From assembly GCA_023426125.1 (NCBI GenBank), contig JAFABI010000017.1:1-64000 (forward strand): 64,000 nt of DNA, read 5' to 3'. Below the pieces are notes generated by a model, which saw nothing but the letters and a program-made list of their open reading frames with translations, had not been told where the DNA came from and did no database searches. Made by a program: the position numbers and the translations under genes. Origin of the DNA: Bacillota bacterium (GTDB taxonomy: Bacteria > Bacillota > Clostridia > Acetivibrionales > DTU013). Positions 42,563 to 51,414 of the stretch are shown in pieces. Positions within the stretch are counted from its first letter, which is position 1, and each line of letters starts with the position of its first letter.

Positions 42563-42987
42563 AGCAGTCTATGATGACAGATATCACATAGCCCGGCATT
42601 TGATGGGCGGACGGCCAATGGCCGCCCCTATAGTGAACGCCTTTCTCATAATAATGCCCATCAACATCTACATATGGAAACGTGTAGGGGCGCGCATTGC
42701 GCGTCCGCAAGGATGTAATCTATAGTGATAGATATCGCGTAGCCCAGCATTTGATGGGCGGACGCCTTACTCATAATAATACCCATACAACATCTGCATA
42801 TGGAAAATGTAGGGGCGCGCATTGCGCGTCCTCAAATGCAATCTGTCATAACAAATCTGTTGCCAAACATAAGCAGCCATTGGCTGAATGGGAGGAGAGA
42901 CAGCGCAATGCCGTTCCAATAAATACCAGGAACTTATGGAAGGCTTAGTTAGTCAAAGGTATAAACTAATACATTAGGAGCTATGAC
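42563..42987. repeat. Repeat-filled gap: about 150-bp direct repeat with GGGGCGCGC elements
   Basis: No gene. Two units about 151 bp apart start near 42573 and 42724 (GATATC-x-CGTAGCCC-x-GCATTTGATGGGCGGAC type). Each includes TCATAATAATRCCCAT, CATATGGAAA and TGTAGGGGCGCGCATTGCGC. Unit 1 also carries GGCCAATGGCCGCCCC, which unit 2 lacks. The rest up to 42987 shows no structure apart from a weak ribosome site. Confidence 0.75.
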
Positions 42988-43977
42988 ATGATTTTCAAAC
43001 ACAGTAAATTTATTAAAACGGTTATCCCTTTGGCTTTAGCTGCAGCGCTGATGGCGGCAGGCTGCAGCTTCCGGCAGAATGAATTGCCGGACGATACTGA
43101 CGCCACCCAACAAACGAAAGGCTCGGAGGCAGTAAACACCACACTGCCGGCAGACACTCAGCCAAATGCGGAAGAGGCCCAAAAGAAAGCCATGGATGGA
43201 TTTAACAGCCTTGTAGCAGGCAACCCGACGCCCCAGCAGCTTATGAAGTATCTGTCGGAAAACTTGCAGGCCGTCAAGCCTGAGGATGCATCCGCGATGG
43301 TTCTGAAGCTTGAAGAAGTCCAGATTATAAGCATGACGCCGCTGGAAACCAAATATTCCAGTGAAAGTATTCAAAAAAAGCTATGGGATGGATGGAAAAC
43401 GGATTTTGATTTGAATGCCGCAATCAATACGGAGGATGCGGAATTGAAAGCACTGCTTGAAGAGACCAGAGACGGCGGATACAAGGTAGAAACGGCAGAG
43501 GGGTCATTTTTCCCTATAATGGACTATGGCGCCTATAAAGGATTCAGCCCGTTTGTCACTGCTGATATAAAGGCTTATATTGACCTTATGGCGGTTGAGT
43601 CGGACAAGGTTCCTGCAAAAGACGCCGCCCTGGTAATAAGCTGGGAGGACGTTCTGAAGAGAGCGGTGAACCAGGAAAAATTCCTTGCCGATTATCCCGA
43701 TTCCCTAAAATTGGAGCGTGTAAGAGATCTATATTCCCAATACCTGACATTTGCTTTTATGGGGTTAAACAATACTCCGGCTTTTGATTACGATAGCAAG
43801 GCAATGGTGCCGGATCTGAAGGCGGCTTATAAGAATTTCCTTTCTTCCTCCACCGATCAGCGGCTGGGGCAAAGGTTCAGAAATTTTGTGGATATCCTTG
43901 AAAAAAGCGGCTATAAATTAAGCAAGGAAGTGGAAGATTACAGGAAAACAGCGGTAGAGGTACCGTTAGGAGGCTAG
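42988..43977 (+). CDS. Lipoprotein of unknown function
   Basis: 329 residues. Signal peptide with lipobox MAAGC (Cys about residue 26), then a disordered Asp/Thr/Gln-rich linker to about residue 65, then a mostly helical domain with a central GYKVETAEGSFFPIMDYGAY. The domain may bind a ligand, but I do not know the family. ATG 42988 follows TTAGGAG. A terminator follows at 44014, so the gene is transcribed alone. Confidence 0.6.
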   Translation: MIFKHSKFIKTVIPLALAAALMAAGCSFRQNELPDDTDATQQTKGSEAVNTTLPADTQPNAEEAQKKAMDGFNSLVAGNPTPQQLMKYLSENLQAVKPEDASAMVLKLEEVQIISMTPLETKYSSESIQKKLWDGWKTDFDLNAAINTEDAELKALLEETRDGGYKVETAEGSFFPIMDYGAYKGFSPFVTADIKAYIDLMAVESDKVPAKDAALVISWEDVLKRAVNQEKFLADYPDSLKLERVRDLYSQYLTFAFMGLNNTPAFDYDSKAMVPDLKAAYKNFLSSSTDQRLGQRFRNFVDILEKSGYKLSKEVEDYRKTAVEVPLGG

Positions 43978-44013
43978 AACAGGTAAACAACAAGTGGATG
44001 GTTCTAATTCAGT

Positions 44014-44045
44014 TGAGCCCGGTTAATATACCGGGCTTTTTTTTT
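44014..44045 (+). terminator. Rho-independent terminator after the lipoprotein gene
   Basis: AGCCCGGT (44016-44023) pairs with ACCGGGCT (44029-44036), followed by nine T. Confidence 0.88.
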
Positions 44046-44278
44046 GAGCCTCCGCTTGCCGCAAATCTAAAATTCAGAAACCATATATAAAATTTATAAT
44101 ATTTATTCGGATGTACGAAATGGTTTATCATTATGAGGTAAGGAAATTTTTTTACAACCGGAAGTTTCCTTCTGAACTAATGTGTTTTAAGATATACCGG
44201 ATAACTCCTATAGGATAGGAATCTCTGCAAAAAAGGCAAAATACGGGTTCAAGATATTTGGGATAGGAGATGAATTTT

Positions 44279-45724
44279 ATGGATGGAAATATTTCTATCG
44301 GATGGTCACAGAAAGATATTACGCCGTTAAAAACTTCTGCATTGGTCGGACAATTTCGCGAGAGGATCTCTGAATATGTACGCGATCCTATTTCGGTGAC
44401 TGCCCTTGCGCTGGAATCGGTTAATGAAAAGGGGATGGCGGTTGAACATGCCATCATGATTTCCTGCGACCTGCTGGCCATCGACAAGCATATTCAGGAC
44501 GGATTAAGAGTCCTTCTTGCAAAGAGGCTTCCGGACATTGATTGTAAAAAGGTATTTCTCTTTGCGACCCATACCCATACCGCTCCTTTTACATCCGTTG
44601 ACGAACTGGCGAAGTTCGGGGGGACGGTACTGGAATATAGGGTAAAAAAGAAAGGCGTCATTACACCCGCAAAATATTCGGAATTTCTTATAGGACAACT
44701 TTGCGAGGCGGCAGTCGAAGCATGGTCGCGGCGTCGTCCGGGAGGTATAAGCTGTGAGCTTGGATTTGCCGTTGTAGGGTATAACAGGATGGTTGTGTAC
44801 GACGACGGCTCTTCAAAAATGTATGGTGCGACGGATACATACGATTACAACTCATTGATGGGCTCCTCGGATCATGGAATCGAACTGCTGTATACATGGG
44901 ACAATACCGGAGAATTAACCGGTATTGCCGTAAATGTCGCTTGCCCGTCCCAGATCGTTGAAAACATGAACTATATATCAGCCGATTTTTGGGGCGAGGT
45001 TAGAAAGGAGATATCAAAAAGGTATTCGAAAGAGATTTATGTGCTTGCCATGACAGGTGCTGCCGGCGACCAGTCCCCAAGGGATCAGGTCCGTATGGCT
45101 CTGTCAAGTAAGCTGATGCGCAGTGAAGAGGGGCTTGGGATCATCGCCGGAAGGATTGCCGATGCGGTGGAGAAGGCATTAGAACCGGCAAGGTCCAAAA
45201 TAATGAATAAGGCCGTATTCAGGCATCTTGTGACGGATATCCAGCTTCCGGTCAGAAAAGTCACAAGGACCGAAGCTGAACAGGCACAGATTGAATTTGA
45301 CCGTGCTGTAAAGGAATACGGCATTGACATGGATTCCGGCAAGACAATCAAGAATCTGGACGCCAGCGTCCTGTTTTATCTCAGCACACGCGAAGGCATA
45401 CTTAAAAGGTATCAAAGACAGCAGAAAGATCCGTTCTATGAAATGGAACTGCATGTGGTAAGGCTGGGGGATGTTGTCATTGCGACCAACCCTTTCGAAT
45501 TGTATCTGGACTACGGTTTACAAATAAAAGGAAGGAGTAAGGCCCGTCAGACCTTTATTATTGAACTGGCATGCGACTGCGGACTATACCTTCCAACGGA
45601 GAGAGCAGTTTCAGGAGGCGGCTATAGTACCCAGGTATCCAACGGTTATGTCGGACCCGAAGGAGGAAGACTTCTGGTTGACCATACTGTCAAGCTCATC
45701 AACGAATTGATGAAAGCAGATTAA
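44279..45724 (+). CDS. Neutral/alkaline ceramidase-like protein
   Basis: About 481 residues. ISIGWSQKDITP at the start, the metal-site region FATHTHTAP (about residues 97-105) and TGAAGDQSPRD match the N-terminal domain of neutral ceramidase-like proteins, a family with zinc hydrolase members of varied use in bacteria. No signal peptide is seen, unlike secreted ceramidases, so a cytoplasmic role, perhaps on a sugar-containing amide, is likelier. ATG 44279 is 9 nt after AGGAG; ATG 44270 is in frame but only 1 nt away. It begins the carbohydrate region and precedes a glycosidase gene. Confidence 0.65.
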   Translation: MDGNISIGWSQKDITPLKTSALVGQFRERISEYVRDPISVTALALESVNEKGMAVEHAIMISCDLLAIDKHIQDGLRVLLAKRLPDIDCKKVFLFATHTHTAPFTSVDELAKFGGTVLEYRVKKKGVITPAKYSEFLIGQLCEAAVEAWSRRRPGGISCELGFAVVGYNRMVVYDDGSSKMYGATDTYDYNSLMGSSDHGIELLYTWDNTGELTGIAVNVACPSQIVENMNYISADFWGEVRKEISKRYSKEIYVLAMTGAAGDQSPRDQVRMALSSKLMRSEEGLGIIAGRIADAVEKALEPARSKIMNKAVFRHLVTDIQLPVRKVTRTEAEQAQIEFDRAVKEYGIDMDSGKTIKNLDASVLFYLSTREGILKRYQRQQKDPFYEMELHVVRLGDVVIATNPFELYLDYGLQIKGRSKARQTFIIELACDCGLYLPTERAVSGGGYSTQVSNGYVGPEGGRLLVDHTVKLINELMKAD

Positions 45725-45783
45725 AATTGAGGTTATTCACACTGCAGAGAAACAAGCGTTGGTTTTCTGCCATTTATGCTTTT

Positions 45784-45824
45784 TGTATGAATATCGCGAA
45801 GGCTCAGCGCGTTAATTCCGCAAG
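45784..45824. repeat. Palindromic repeat, copy 3 (reverse orientation)
   Basis: GAATATCGCGAAGGCTCAGC and GCGTTAATTCCGCAAG match the reverse complement of the 37066-37111 repeat with a few changes. It lies in the 170-bp gap between the ceramidase-like and glycosidase genes. Confidence 0.5.
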
Positions 45825-45894
45825 ACTGTATAAATTTCTGCCAGGGTGTCGTGGAGACATCATGTATTTGAAAAAACAAAGGGAGGTTTTATAA

Positions 45895-47883
45895 GTGACA
45901 TACAAATCTAATTTTATTCCGTTTCCATTCTACTGGGACGATGTGCCGGTCGATCTGTCCTTTATCTATGAGAAGGAGAAGCCGGCCGGAAAACACGGCT
46001 TCCTCAAGGTGGAAGGAGAGCGGTTCGTATTCGAAGACGGCGCCGAGGGGAGATTCTGGGGTACGAATTTTAACAGCGGGCTGAATTTTCCTCCCTTTGA
46101 GTTCAGTGAAAAGGTGGCAAAACGGCTTTCAAAAATCGGCGTGAATATTGTGAGACTCCACCAGATGGATGCCGAGTGGGCTACGCCGAACATATTCCAA
46201 TTTACAAAAGGATGCAGGAAGGGAAATACTCTGGATTTCGACCCTGAAAGCATGAAGAGGCTGGACTACCTGATATACTGCCTGAAGAAGGAAGGAATTT
46301 ATGTATACCTGGACCTCTTAACCTATCGCAAATTCAAATCGGGCGACGGCGTTGAGAACGCTTTACAGCTTACCGATGCAGCAAGGCCGTACAGCAATTA
46401 CAACAGGAAGCTCATAGAGTTACAGAAGAAGTATAATTATGACCTGTGGACACATATAAACCTTTATACAGGGCTGGCATATAAGGACGATCCTGCGATT
46501 GTGCTCACTGAGATTGTCAACGAAAGCGATATGTATAACAGCGCGTTTCCTATTTCAGTAGAGCCTTACAAATCAGAGCTTGCAAAAATGTTCCGTTTAT
46601 GGCTGGCTGAAAAAAACATTGAAGTTCCCGGGGGTGATATAGACTTTTCAAAGCACGACGCGGTAATGCTGGATTTTCTTAGAAATGTCCAGGAGGATTA
46701 CTACAGGGAAATGATCGGGCATCTCAGGGAAATCGGAGTCAGGATACCCATTACAGGCACCAACTGGATAATGAATGCCGCCAACAGGCGCGCGCAGCTT
46801 GTTACCGATTTTACCGACGGTCATAGCTACTGGCACGGGCGGATGTGGGAAGAAAAGCGTAAGAAATTCGACAATAGGCCAATGACGGGAGAGCTTGATA
46901 CGATTTTTCCCAACCTTTCCTTTTGCAGAATTCCGGACCGGCCTCTCTTTGTTTCGGAATGGGATATTCCCTGGCCCAACGAATGGCGTGCCGAGAGTAC
47001 TCTGCTGATGGCAGCGGTCGGACTGTTCCAGGGGTGGACGGGGTACGCCGTCCACACATACAGCTATACGGCCATGACAGATATCCATATAACCGGCAAG
47101 GAGGTTACCTCACAGGCGATAGGCGGGACAGCATATAGAGAAGGCTTATTCAATACATGGAATGACCCGGCAAAATTCGGCCTCTTCTATCATGCCGCTC
47201 TGATGTACCGCAGGGGCGATGTAAGGCCTGCAGAAAAAAGCATAGCGGTAGAAGTGGAAGATATGGGTCTTGGGTCGGGGATGCCGGCATTAAGTCTGAT
47301 CACTGAAAAGCACAAAGTCGGTCTGGAGTTTGACGGACGGACAAATATTGCCGATGAGACGGCGCCTTCAGGTGAAACGCTGGTTGATAAAAGCAAAGGC
47401 GAGATCCTCTCGGATACGGGAGAGTTTTATCGAAGCTGGGAAAAGAAGATCGGCTGGATTGACACCGAGAAGACAAAAGCAGCTTACGGTTTCCTTGGAG
47501 AAGCCGGCAAAGTAAAGCTGAACGGCATGGAAGTTGATGTGAAAACTCCTTTTGCCACAGTGGCTTTAAGCTCTTTAACAGACAATGCGATCCTCCGGTC
47601 GGACAACCTGCTGCTTACGACCGTCGGAAGATCGGAAAATACCGGCATGAAATTTAATGAAGAGCATACGGAACTGCTGGATGTAGGGCAGCCGCCCATT
47701 CTGGTTGAAGTGATCGAAGCGGAAATCGGTATAAAGACCGAAGTATCCGGTTTGAGGGTATGGTCGGTAAACGCCGAAGGCTTTTTTACGGGCGTCATAC
47801 CGTCAGAATACAGGGACGGTATGCTTCGATTCAAAGTCGGCGGATGTTTTCCGTCGATGTATTATTTGATACAGGAGGAATAA
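45895..47883 (+). CDS. Glycoside hydrolase of clan GH-A (GH5-like), cytoplasmic
   Basis: 662 residues. The N-terminal barrel has GRFWGTNFNSG and GVNIVRLHQMDAEW; the acid/base Glu is expected in LTEIVNESDMY (the NE pair, about residue 210) and the nucleophile Glu in LFVSEWDIPWPNEW (about residue 354). The last 180 residues are beta-rich. There is no signal peptide, so it should hydrolyse imported oligosaccharides or glycosides. GTG 45895 follows GGGAGG (45881-45886). Substrate is not clear: beta-mannoside or beta-glucoside are both possible in this clan. Confidence 0.75.
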   Translation: MTYKSNFIPFPFYWDDVPVDLSFIYEKEKPAGKHGFLKVEGERFVFEDGAEGRFWGTNFNSGLNFPPFEFSEKVAKRLSKIGVNIVRLHQMDAEWATPNIFQFTKGCRKGNTLDFDPESMKRLDYLIYCLKKEGIYVYLDLLTYRKFKSGDGVENALQLTDAARPYSNYNRKLIELQKKYNYDLWTHINLYTGLAYKDDPAIVLTEIVNESDMYNSAFPISVEPYKSELAKMFRLWLAEKNIEVPGGDIDFSKHDAVMLDFLRNVQEDYYREMIGHLREIGVRIPITGTNWIMNAANRRAQLVTDFTDGHSYWHGRMWEEKRKKFDNRPMTGELDTIFPNLSFCRIPDRPLFVSEWDIPWPNEWRAESTLLMAAVGLFQGWTGYAVHTYSYTAMTDIHITGKEVTSQAIGGTAYREGLFNTWNDPAKFGLFYHAALMYRRGDVRPAEKSIAVEVEDMGLGSGMPALSLITEKHKVGLEFDGRTNIADETAPSGETLVDKSKGEILSDTGEFYRSWEKKIGWIDTEKTKAAYGFLGEAGKVKLNGMEVDVKTPFATVALSSLTDNAILRSDNLLLTTVGRSENTGMKFNEEHTELLDVGQPPILVEVIEAEIGIKTEVSGLRVWSVNAEGFFTGVIPSEYRDGMLRFKVGGCFPSMYYLIQEE

Positions 47884-47956
47884 AAGGCGGATAATAAAGG
47901 AAGCTTTGAGGGATAGTATACTCTGTTGATATTCTCATATTTTACGGAGTGTGCCA

Positions 47957-49426
47957 ATGCGACTGAAATTTGTGAGGCCGGAGATTGTTTCGGCCTTTGT
48001 GGTCCTTTTTATATTGGGGTATGTATTAATGCTGCGGCCTGTCATCGGCGTGGCAGACAATGGGGATTTCGGAAGAATAATGGGCTCTACGGGGCTTTAT
48101 TACATACCTTCCGGCTTCGACGAAAGATATTTCGGCTATGTAAACAGGGAATACGGGGTAGGCATACCCATCCCCTTTGGCGGAGGATATTTTTCAACGG
48201 AGATATTCATTGTGGCACTGGCGGTTTTACTCAGCCAGTCTGTATTCCCTTCGGGAATTTTTGATATAAGGTACCTGGGCTTTCTCTATTTAGTTGTTTT
48301 TGTAGCGGCCATATTTCTTATCGTGCTGGGGATCCGGAAAAAATGGGGCTGGGCTGGCTGGCTGGCAGCAATTGTCTCGGTTCTGCTGTTTTCCGATCTA
48401 GCCTATATTTCTTACTTCAATTCTTTTTACGGTGAAGCGGTAACACTGGTTTTCCTGCTTTTAATGACAGGAGCGGGGATATGCCTCACGGCTGCCCAAA
48501 AGCCCTGGCTGTGGGTGCTTGTCCTGTTTTTCCTGGGTGCGGTATTTTTTGCAGGCGCCAAAGTGCAAAACAGCCCGGCAGGGCTGTTGGTGGTGCTGCT
48601 GGCCTTCAGGCTCATAAGACTCCGAAAGGACGCCCTATGGAAGTATGCGGTTGTTTTTTCGGCCGCCTGTGTCGCTGTTGTATCGATTCTTTCCTATGCC
48701 ACCATATCCAGGGACATTAAGACCTGCAACAAATACCAGACGGTCTTTTACGGCATCCTCAAAGATTCCCCCGATCCGGCAGGCGATTTGCGGGAACTGG
48801 GGCTGAACCCTGAATACAAGGTGTTGGCAGGCACCAATTATTTTATGACGGACTACCCCATTGATATCAGGACTCCCGGATTTAAAAAGGAAATCGACGA
48901 CAACATCAATCATTTGAAAATTGCCGGCTTTTACCTCCAGCACCCGGGAAGATTGCTGGACAAGCTTCAGATAGCGGCGTCCAAAGGGTTTACGCTTAAG
49001 CAGGGCTTTGGCAACTATGAAAAGTATCCCGGGGTGTCCTATAAAACAACTGCAGATATTTTAAGCTACTGGAGCGATTTCAAACTCAGGATGCTGCCGC
49101 ACACACTGCTGTTCATCATCATTTTCTTTATCGGCTTCATACTTGTACTGGCGGTGGAATACCGGAGGAACAAAGAGTCCCAGGCGCGGCTGCTCATGGA
49201 AATCATGGCTTTTTTATGCCTGACGGGGGCAATGCAATTTGTAATGCCCATTATAGGGGATGGCGAGGCCGACCTCAGCAAGCATTTATTTCTTTTCAAC
49301 GTCTGCTTTGATTTGATGTTTGGAGCGGCTGCCATCTATTGTCTGTACAAGCTGCTGAACCTCATCAGGACGTTTATTGCCGGGGCTGCCGGCATCAAAT
49401 TCGCCGGAAAACAGGATAACCGGTGA
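47957..49426 (+). CDS. Polytopic membrane glycosyltransferase-like protein (possibly WsfD family)
   Basis: 489 residues with about nine or ten membrane helices. After the first helix the loop GVADNGDFGRIMGSTGLYY holds conserved acidic residues where GT-C enzymes have their catalytic Asp. The DNGDF pattern is one I associate with proteins annotated as WsfD, a hexose transferase of S-layer glycan synthesis, but this is recall and not a search. ATG 47957 follows GGAG by 7 nt. It lies 73 bp after the glycosidase gene and may be cotranscribed. Confidence 0.5.
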   Translation: MRLKFVRPEIVSAFVVLFILGYVLMLRPVIGVADNGDFGRIMGSTGLYYIPSGFDERYFGYVNREYGVGIPIPFGGGYFSTEIFIVALAVLLSQSVFPSGIFDIRYLGFLYLVVFVAAIFLIVLGIRKKWGWAGWLAAIVSVLLFSDLAYISYFNSFYGEAVTLVFLLLMTGAGICLTAAQKPWLWVLVLFFLGAVFFAGAKVQNSPAGLLVVLLAFRLIRLRKDALWKYAVVFSAACVAVVSILSYATISRDIKTCNKYQTVFYGILKDSPDPAGDLRELGLNPEYKVLAGTNYFMTDYPIDIRTPGFKKEIDDNINHLKIAGFYLQHPGRLLDKLQIAASKGFTLKQGFGNYEKYPGVSYKTTADILSYWSDFKLRMLPHTLLFIIIFFIGFILVLAVEYRRNKESQARLLMEIMAFLCLTGAMQFVMPIIGDGEADLSKHLFLFNVCFDLMFGAAAIYCLYKLLNLIRTFIAGAAGIKFAGKQDNR

Positions 49427-49459
49427 GATAAATTTTTCATTTTTTTATAAAAAAATCTA

Positions 49460-49563
49460 TTGATATTTCGGGCGAAGAGCATTATAATACAAATGTAATC
49501 CGTTACATTTTATATTGTATAATCTATAGAATACCCTGTATTTAGCACGTGTAAACCGTTACA
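49460..49563 (+). promoter_or_regulatory. lacI-family gene promoter with two palindromic operators
   Basis: TTGATA (49460-49465), 17 bp, TATAAT (49483-49488). Operator 1 is TGTAATCCGTTACA at 49494-49507 within AAATGTAA-N4-TTACATTT. Operator 2 is TGTAAACCGTTACA at 49550-49563. The common core TGTAA-N-CCG-TTACA fits a LacI-family dimer, most likely the product of the next gene. The 56-bp spacing (about five turns) would allow looping or blocked elongation. Confidence 0.8.
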
Positions 49564-49585
49564 GGATTGAGGAACGGAGGTCAAA

Positions 49586-50584
49586 ATGCCAGCATCAACC
49601 ATCCAGGATGTGGCCAAAGCAGCGGGAGTGTCGGTAGCCACCGTTTCAAGGGTGATCAACAACAGCCAGGCGGTTACGGAAAACACCAGGGAAGCAGTCA
49701 TGTCTGCAATAAAAATGTTGAATTATCAACCAAATCTGCTGGGAAGAAACCTTAGAAGGGCGGAAACACAACGTTTGCTGGTTCTATTGCCCAATATCGG
49801 GAATCCTTTTTATGCACGTATTGTCAAGGGAATTGAGGATGTGGCGCATAAAAACGGCTTCAATGTCATGCTTTGCAACACCGATTCGGATGCTGAAAGG
49901 GAAAAGGTATACCTGGAGCTTTTGAAAAGCAGGCTTGCCGACGGAGTGATCTTCATGGCCCCGGTATTGGATAAGGAAGGACTGACAGAGATCGGAAAGA
50001 GCTTTCCGGTGGTGCAGTGCTGCGAATATACCGAAGGCGCGCAGGTTTCCCATGTTTCCATAGACAATCATGCGGCGGCGTACAAAGTGACGAGACACCT
50101 GATTTCGGCGGGACACAAAAGGATAGGGATGATAAGCAGCAGAGGCTCCCTGGTCTCCATCAGCCAGAGGGAGAGCGGCTTTAAAAAAGCCCTTGCGGAT
50201 TCAGGGATCGACTTTCGGCAGGAGCTTGTGAAGTACGGTGATTACAGCTTCAATAGCGGCTTAAGGGCCGCAAACCAGTTTGTGTCAATGAGTGACAGGC
50301 CTACCGCCATTTTTGCCATATCGGATATCATGGCCATCGGCGCATTAAGGGCCATTAGGGAAAACAACCTGAAGGTACCTGACGATATAGCGGTCGTCGG
50401 TTTTGACAACATTAACTTTGCTTCAATGTGCAACCCTACCCTTACCACCATCTCCCAGCCGAAATACGATATGGGCTGCATCGCTATGGAATTGCTGCTC
50501 CAGCAAATCCGCGGAGAATTGAAAGAGCCCAGGAATATATTGCTGGAATATGAAATAATCATCAGGGAGTCAACTATAAAATAA
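49586..50584 (+). CDS. LacI-family transcriptional regulator
   Basis: 332 residues. STIQDVAKAAGVSVATVSRVINN is the LacI helix-turn-helix with hinge; the rest is a periplasmic-binding-like sensor: LLVLLPNIGNPFYARIVKGI, IDNHAAAYKVTRHLISAGHKRIGMI and AVVGFDNINFA. It should repress the downstream ThuA-oxidoreductase-isomerase operon and itself through the two operators, with a sugar as inducer. ATG 49586 follows GGAGG (49576-49580). Confidence 0.88.
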   Translation: MPASTIQDVAKAAGVSVATVSRVINNSQAVTENTREAVMSAIKMLNYQPNLLGRNLRRAETQRLLVLLPNIGNPFYARIVKGIEDVAHKNGFNVMLCNTDSDAEREKVYLELLKSRLADGVIFMAPVLDKEGLTEIGKSFPVVQCCEYTEGAQVSHVSIDNHAAAYKVTRHLISAGHKRIGMISSRGSLVSISQRESGFKKALADSGIDFRQELVKYGDYSFNSGLRAANQFVSMSDRPTAIFAISDIMAIGALRAIRENNLKVPDDIAVVGFDNINFASMCNPTLTTISQPKYDMGCIAMELLLQQIRGELKEPRNILLEYEIIIRESTIK

Positions 50585-50613
50585 AAAACAAAGCTTGTGG
50601 AGGTAAAACCATT

Positions 50614-51351
50614 ATGAAAATCAGAGTAACCGTCTGGAACGAGTACAGACACGAAAAGGAACTGAGCAATGTCGCAGAAATCTATCCAGAGGGTATTCAC
50701 AATGCCATCGCGGTTTATTTGAACAGGGATACGGAAATAAGCGCGGGAACCGCAACTCTGGACGAGCCGGAGCACGGGCTGACGGAAGAAGTCCTCGAAA
50801 ACACCGACGTTCTTATCTGGTGGGGGCACTGTGCCCATAGCGAAGTAAGGGATGATATTGTCGAAAGGATACAGAACCGTGTGCTGCGGGGAATGGGCCT
50901 GATCGTACTGCATTCGGGGCATCATTCCAAAATATTTAAAAAATTGATGGGGACGACCTGCAACCTTAAATGGCGTGAAGCAGGAGAAAAGGAAAGAGTA
51001 TGGGTCGTTGAGCCCGGCCATCCTATTGCGGAAGGACTGGGGGAATACTTTGAGATTCCCCATGAAGAGATGTACGGAGAACGGTTTGATATTCCCGAAC
51101 CCGATACGCTGGTCCTGCTCGGGTGGTTCCAGGGCGGAGAAGTGTTCCGAAGCGGCTGCTGCTATCATCGCGGGTATGGGAAGGTGTTTTATTTCCAGCC
51201 GGGACATGAGACCTATCCTATATATCATCAGAAGGAAATCCTTACAGTCATTGCAAATGCAGTGAAATGGGCTAAGCCTGCCAATACGGCATTGAAGCTT
51301 GAATGTCCCAATTTCAAAGCACTGGAAAAAATACCGGGGATTGAAGGCTAG
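50614..51351 (+). CDS. ThuA-like protein
   Basis: 245 residues of the class I glutamine-amidotransferase-like fold without a catalytic Cys triad. DVLIWWGHCAHSEV and GLIVLHSGHHSKIFKKLMG contain the conserved His residues of ThuA proteins, and GKVFYFQPGHETYP is the C-terminal motif. ThuA with ThuB has been shown to handle 3-keto derivatives of trehalose and sucrose in rhizobia-type bacteria. Here it is followed by two Gfo/Idh/MocA oxidoreductases, which supports a 3-keto-glycoside step. Confidence 0.78.
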   Translation: MKIRVTVWNEYRHEKELSNVAEIYPEGIHNAIAVYLNRDTEISAGTATLDEPEHGLTEEVLENTDVLIWWGHCAHSEVRDDIVERIQNRVLRGMGLIVLHSGHHSKIFKKLMGTTCNLKWREAGEKERVWVVEPGHPIAEGLGEYFEIPHEEMYGERFDIPEPDTLVLLGWFQGGEVFRSGCCYHRGYGKVFYFQPGHETYPIYHQKEILTVIANAVKWAKPANTALKLECPNFKALEKIPGIEG

Positions 51352-51414
51352 TACACTGTCAGCGTACAGCGTACCGCCTTAATTATAAAATTATAAGTTT
51401 TTAGGAGGTTTACT

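Noticed and set aside
42697..42948. Plus-strand frame of 83 codons between the two lipoprotein genes
   Set aside because: It lies fully in the GGGGCGCGC direct repeats and low-complexity spacer; the translation is Arg/His/Cys-rich and shows no domain.
49494..49507. TGTAATCCGTTACA considered as a WalR site
   Set aside because: The half sites are inverted, not direct with 5-bp spacing, and a second copy lies next to the lacI-type gene; a LacI operator explains it better.
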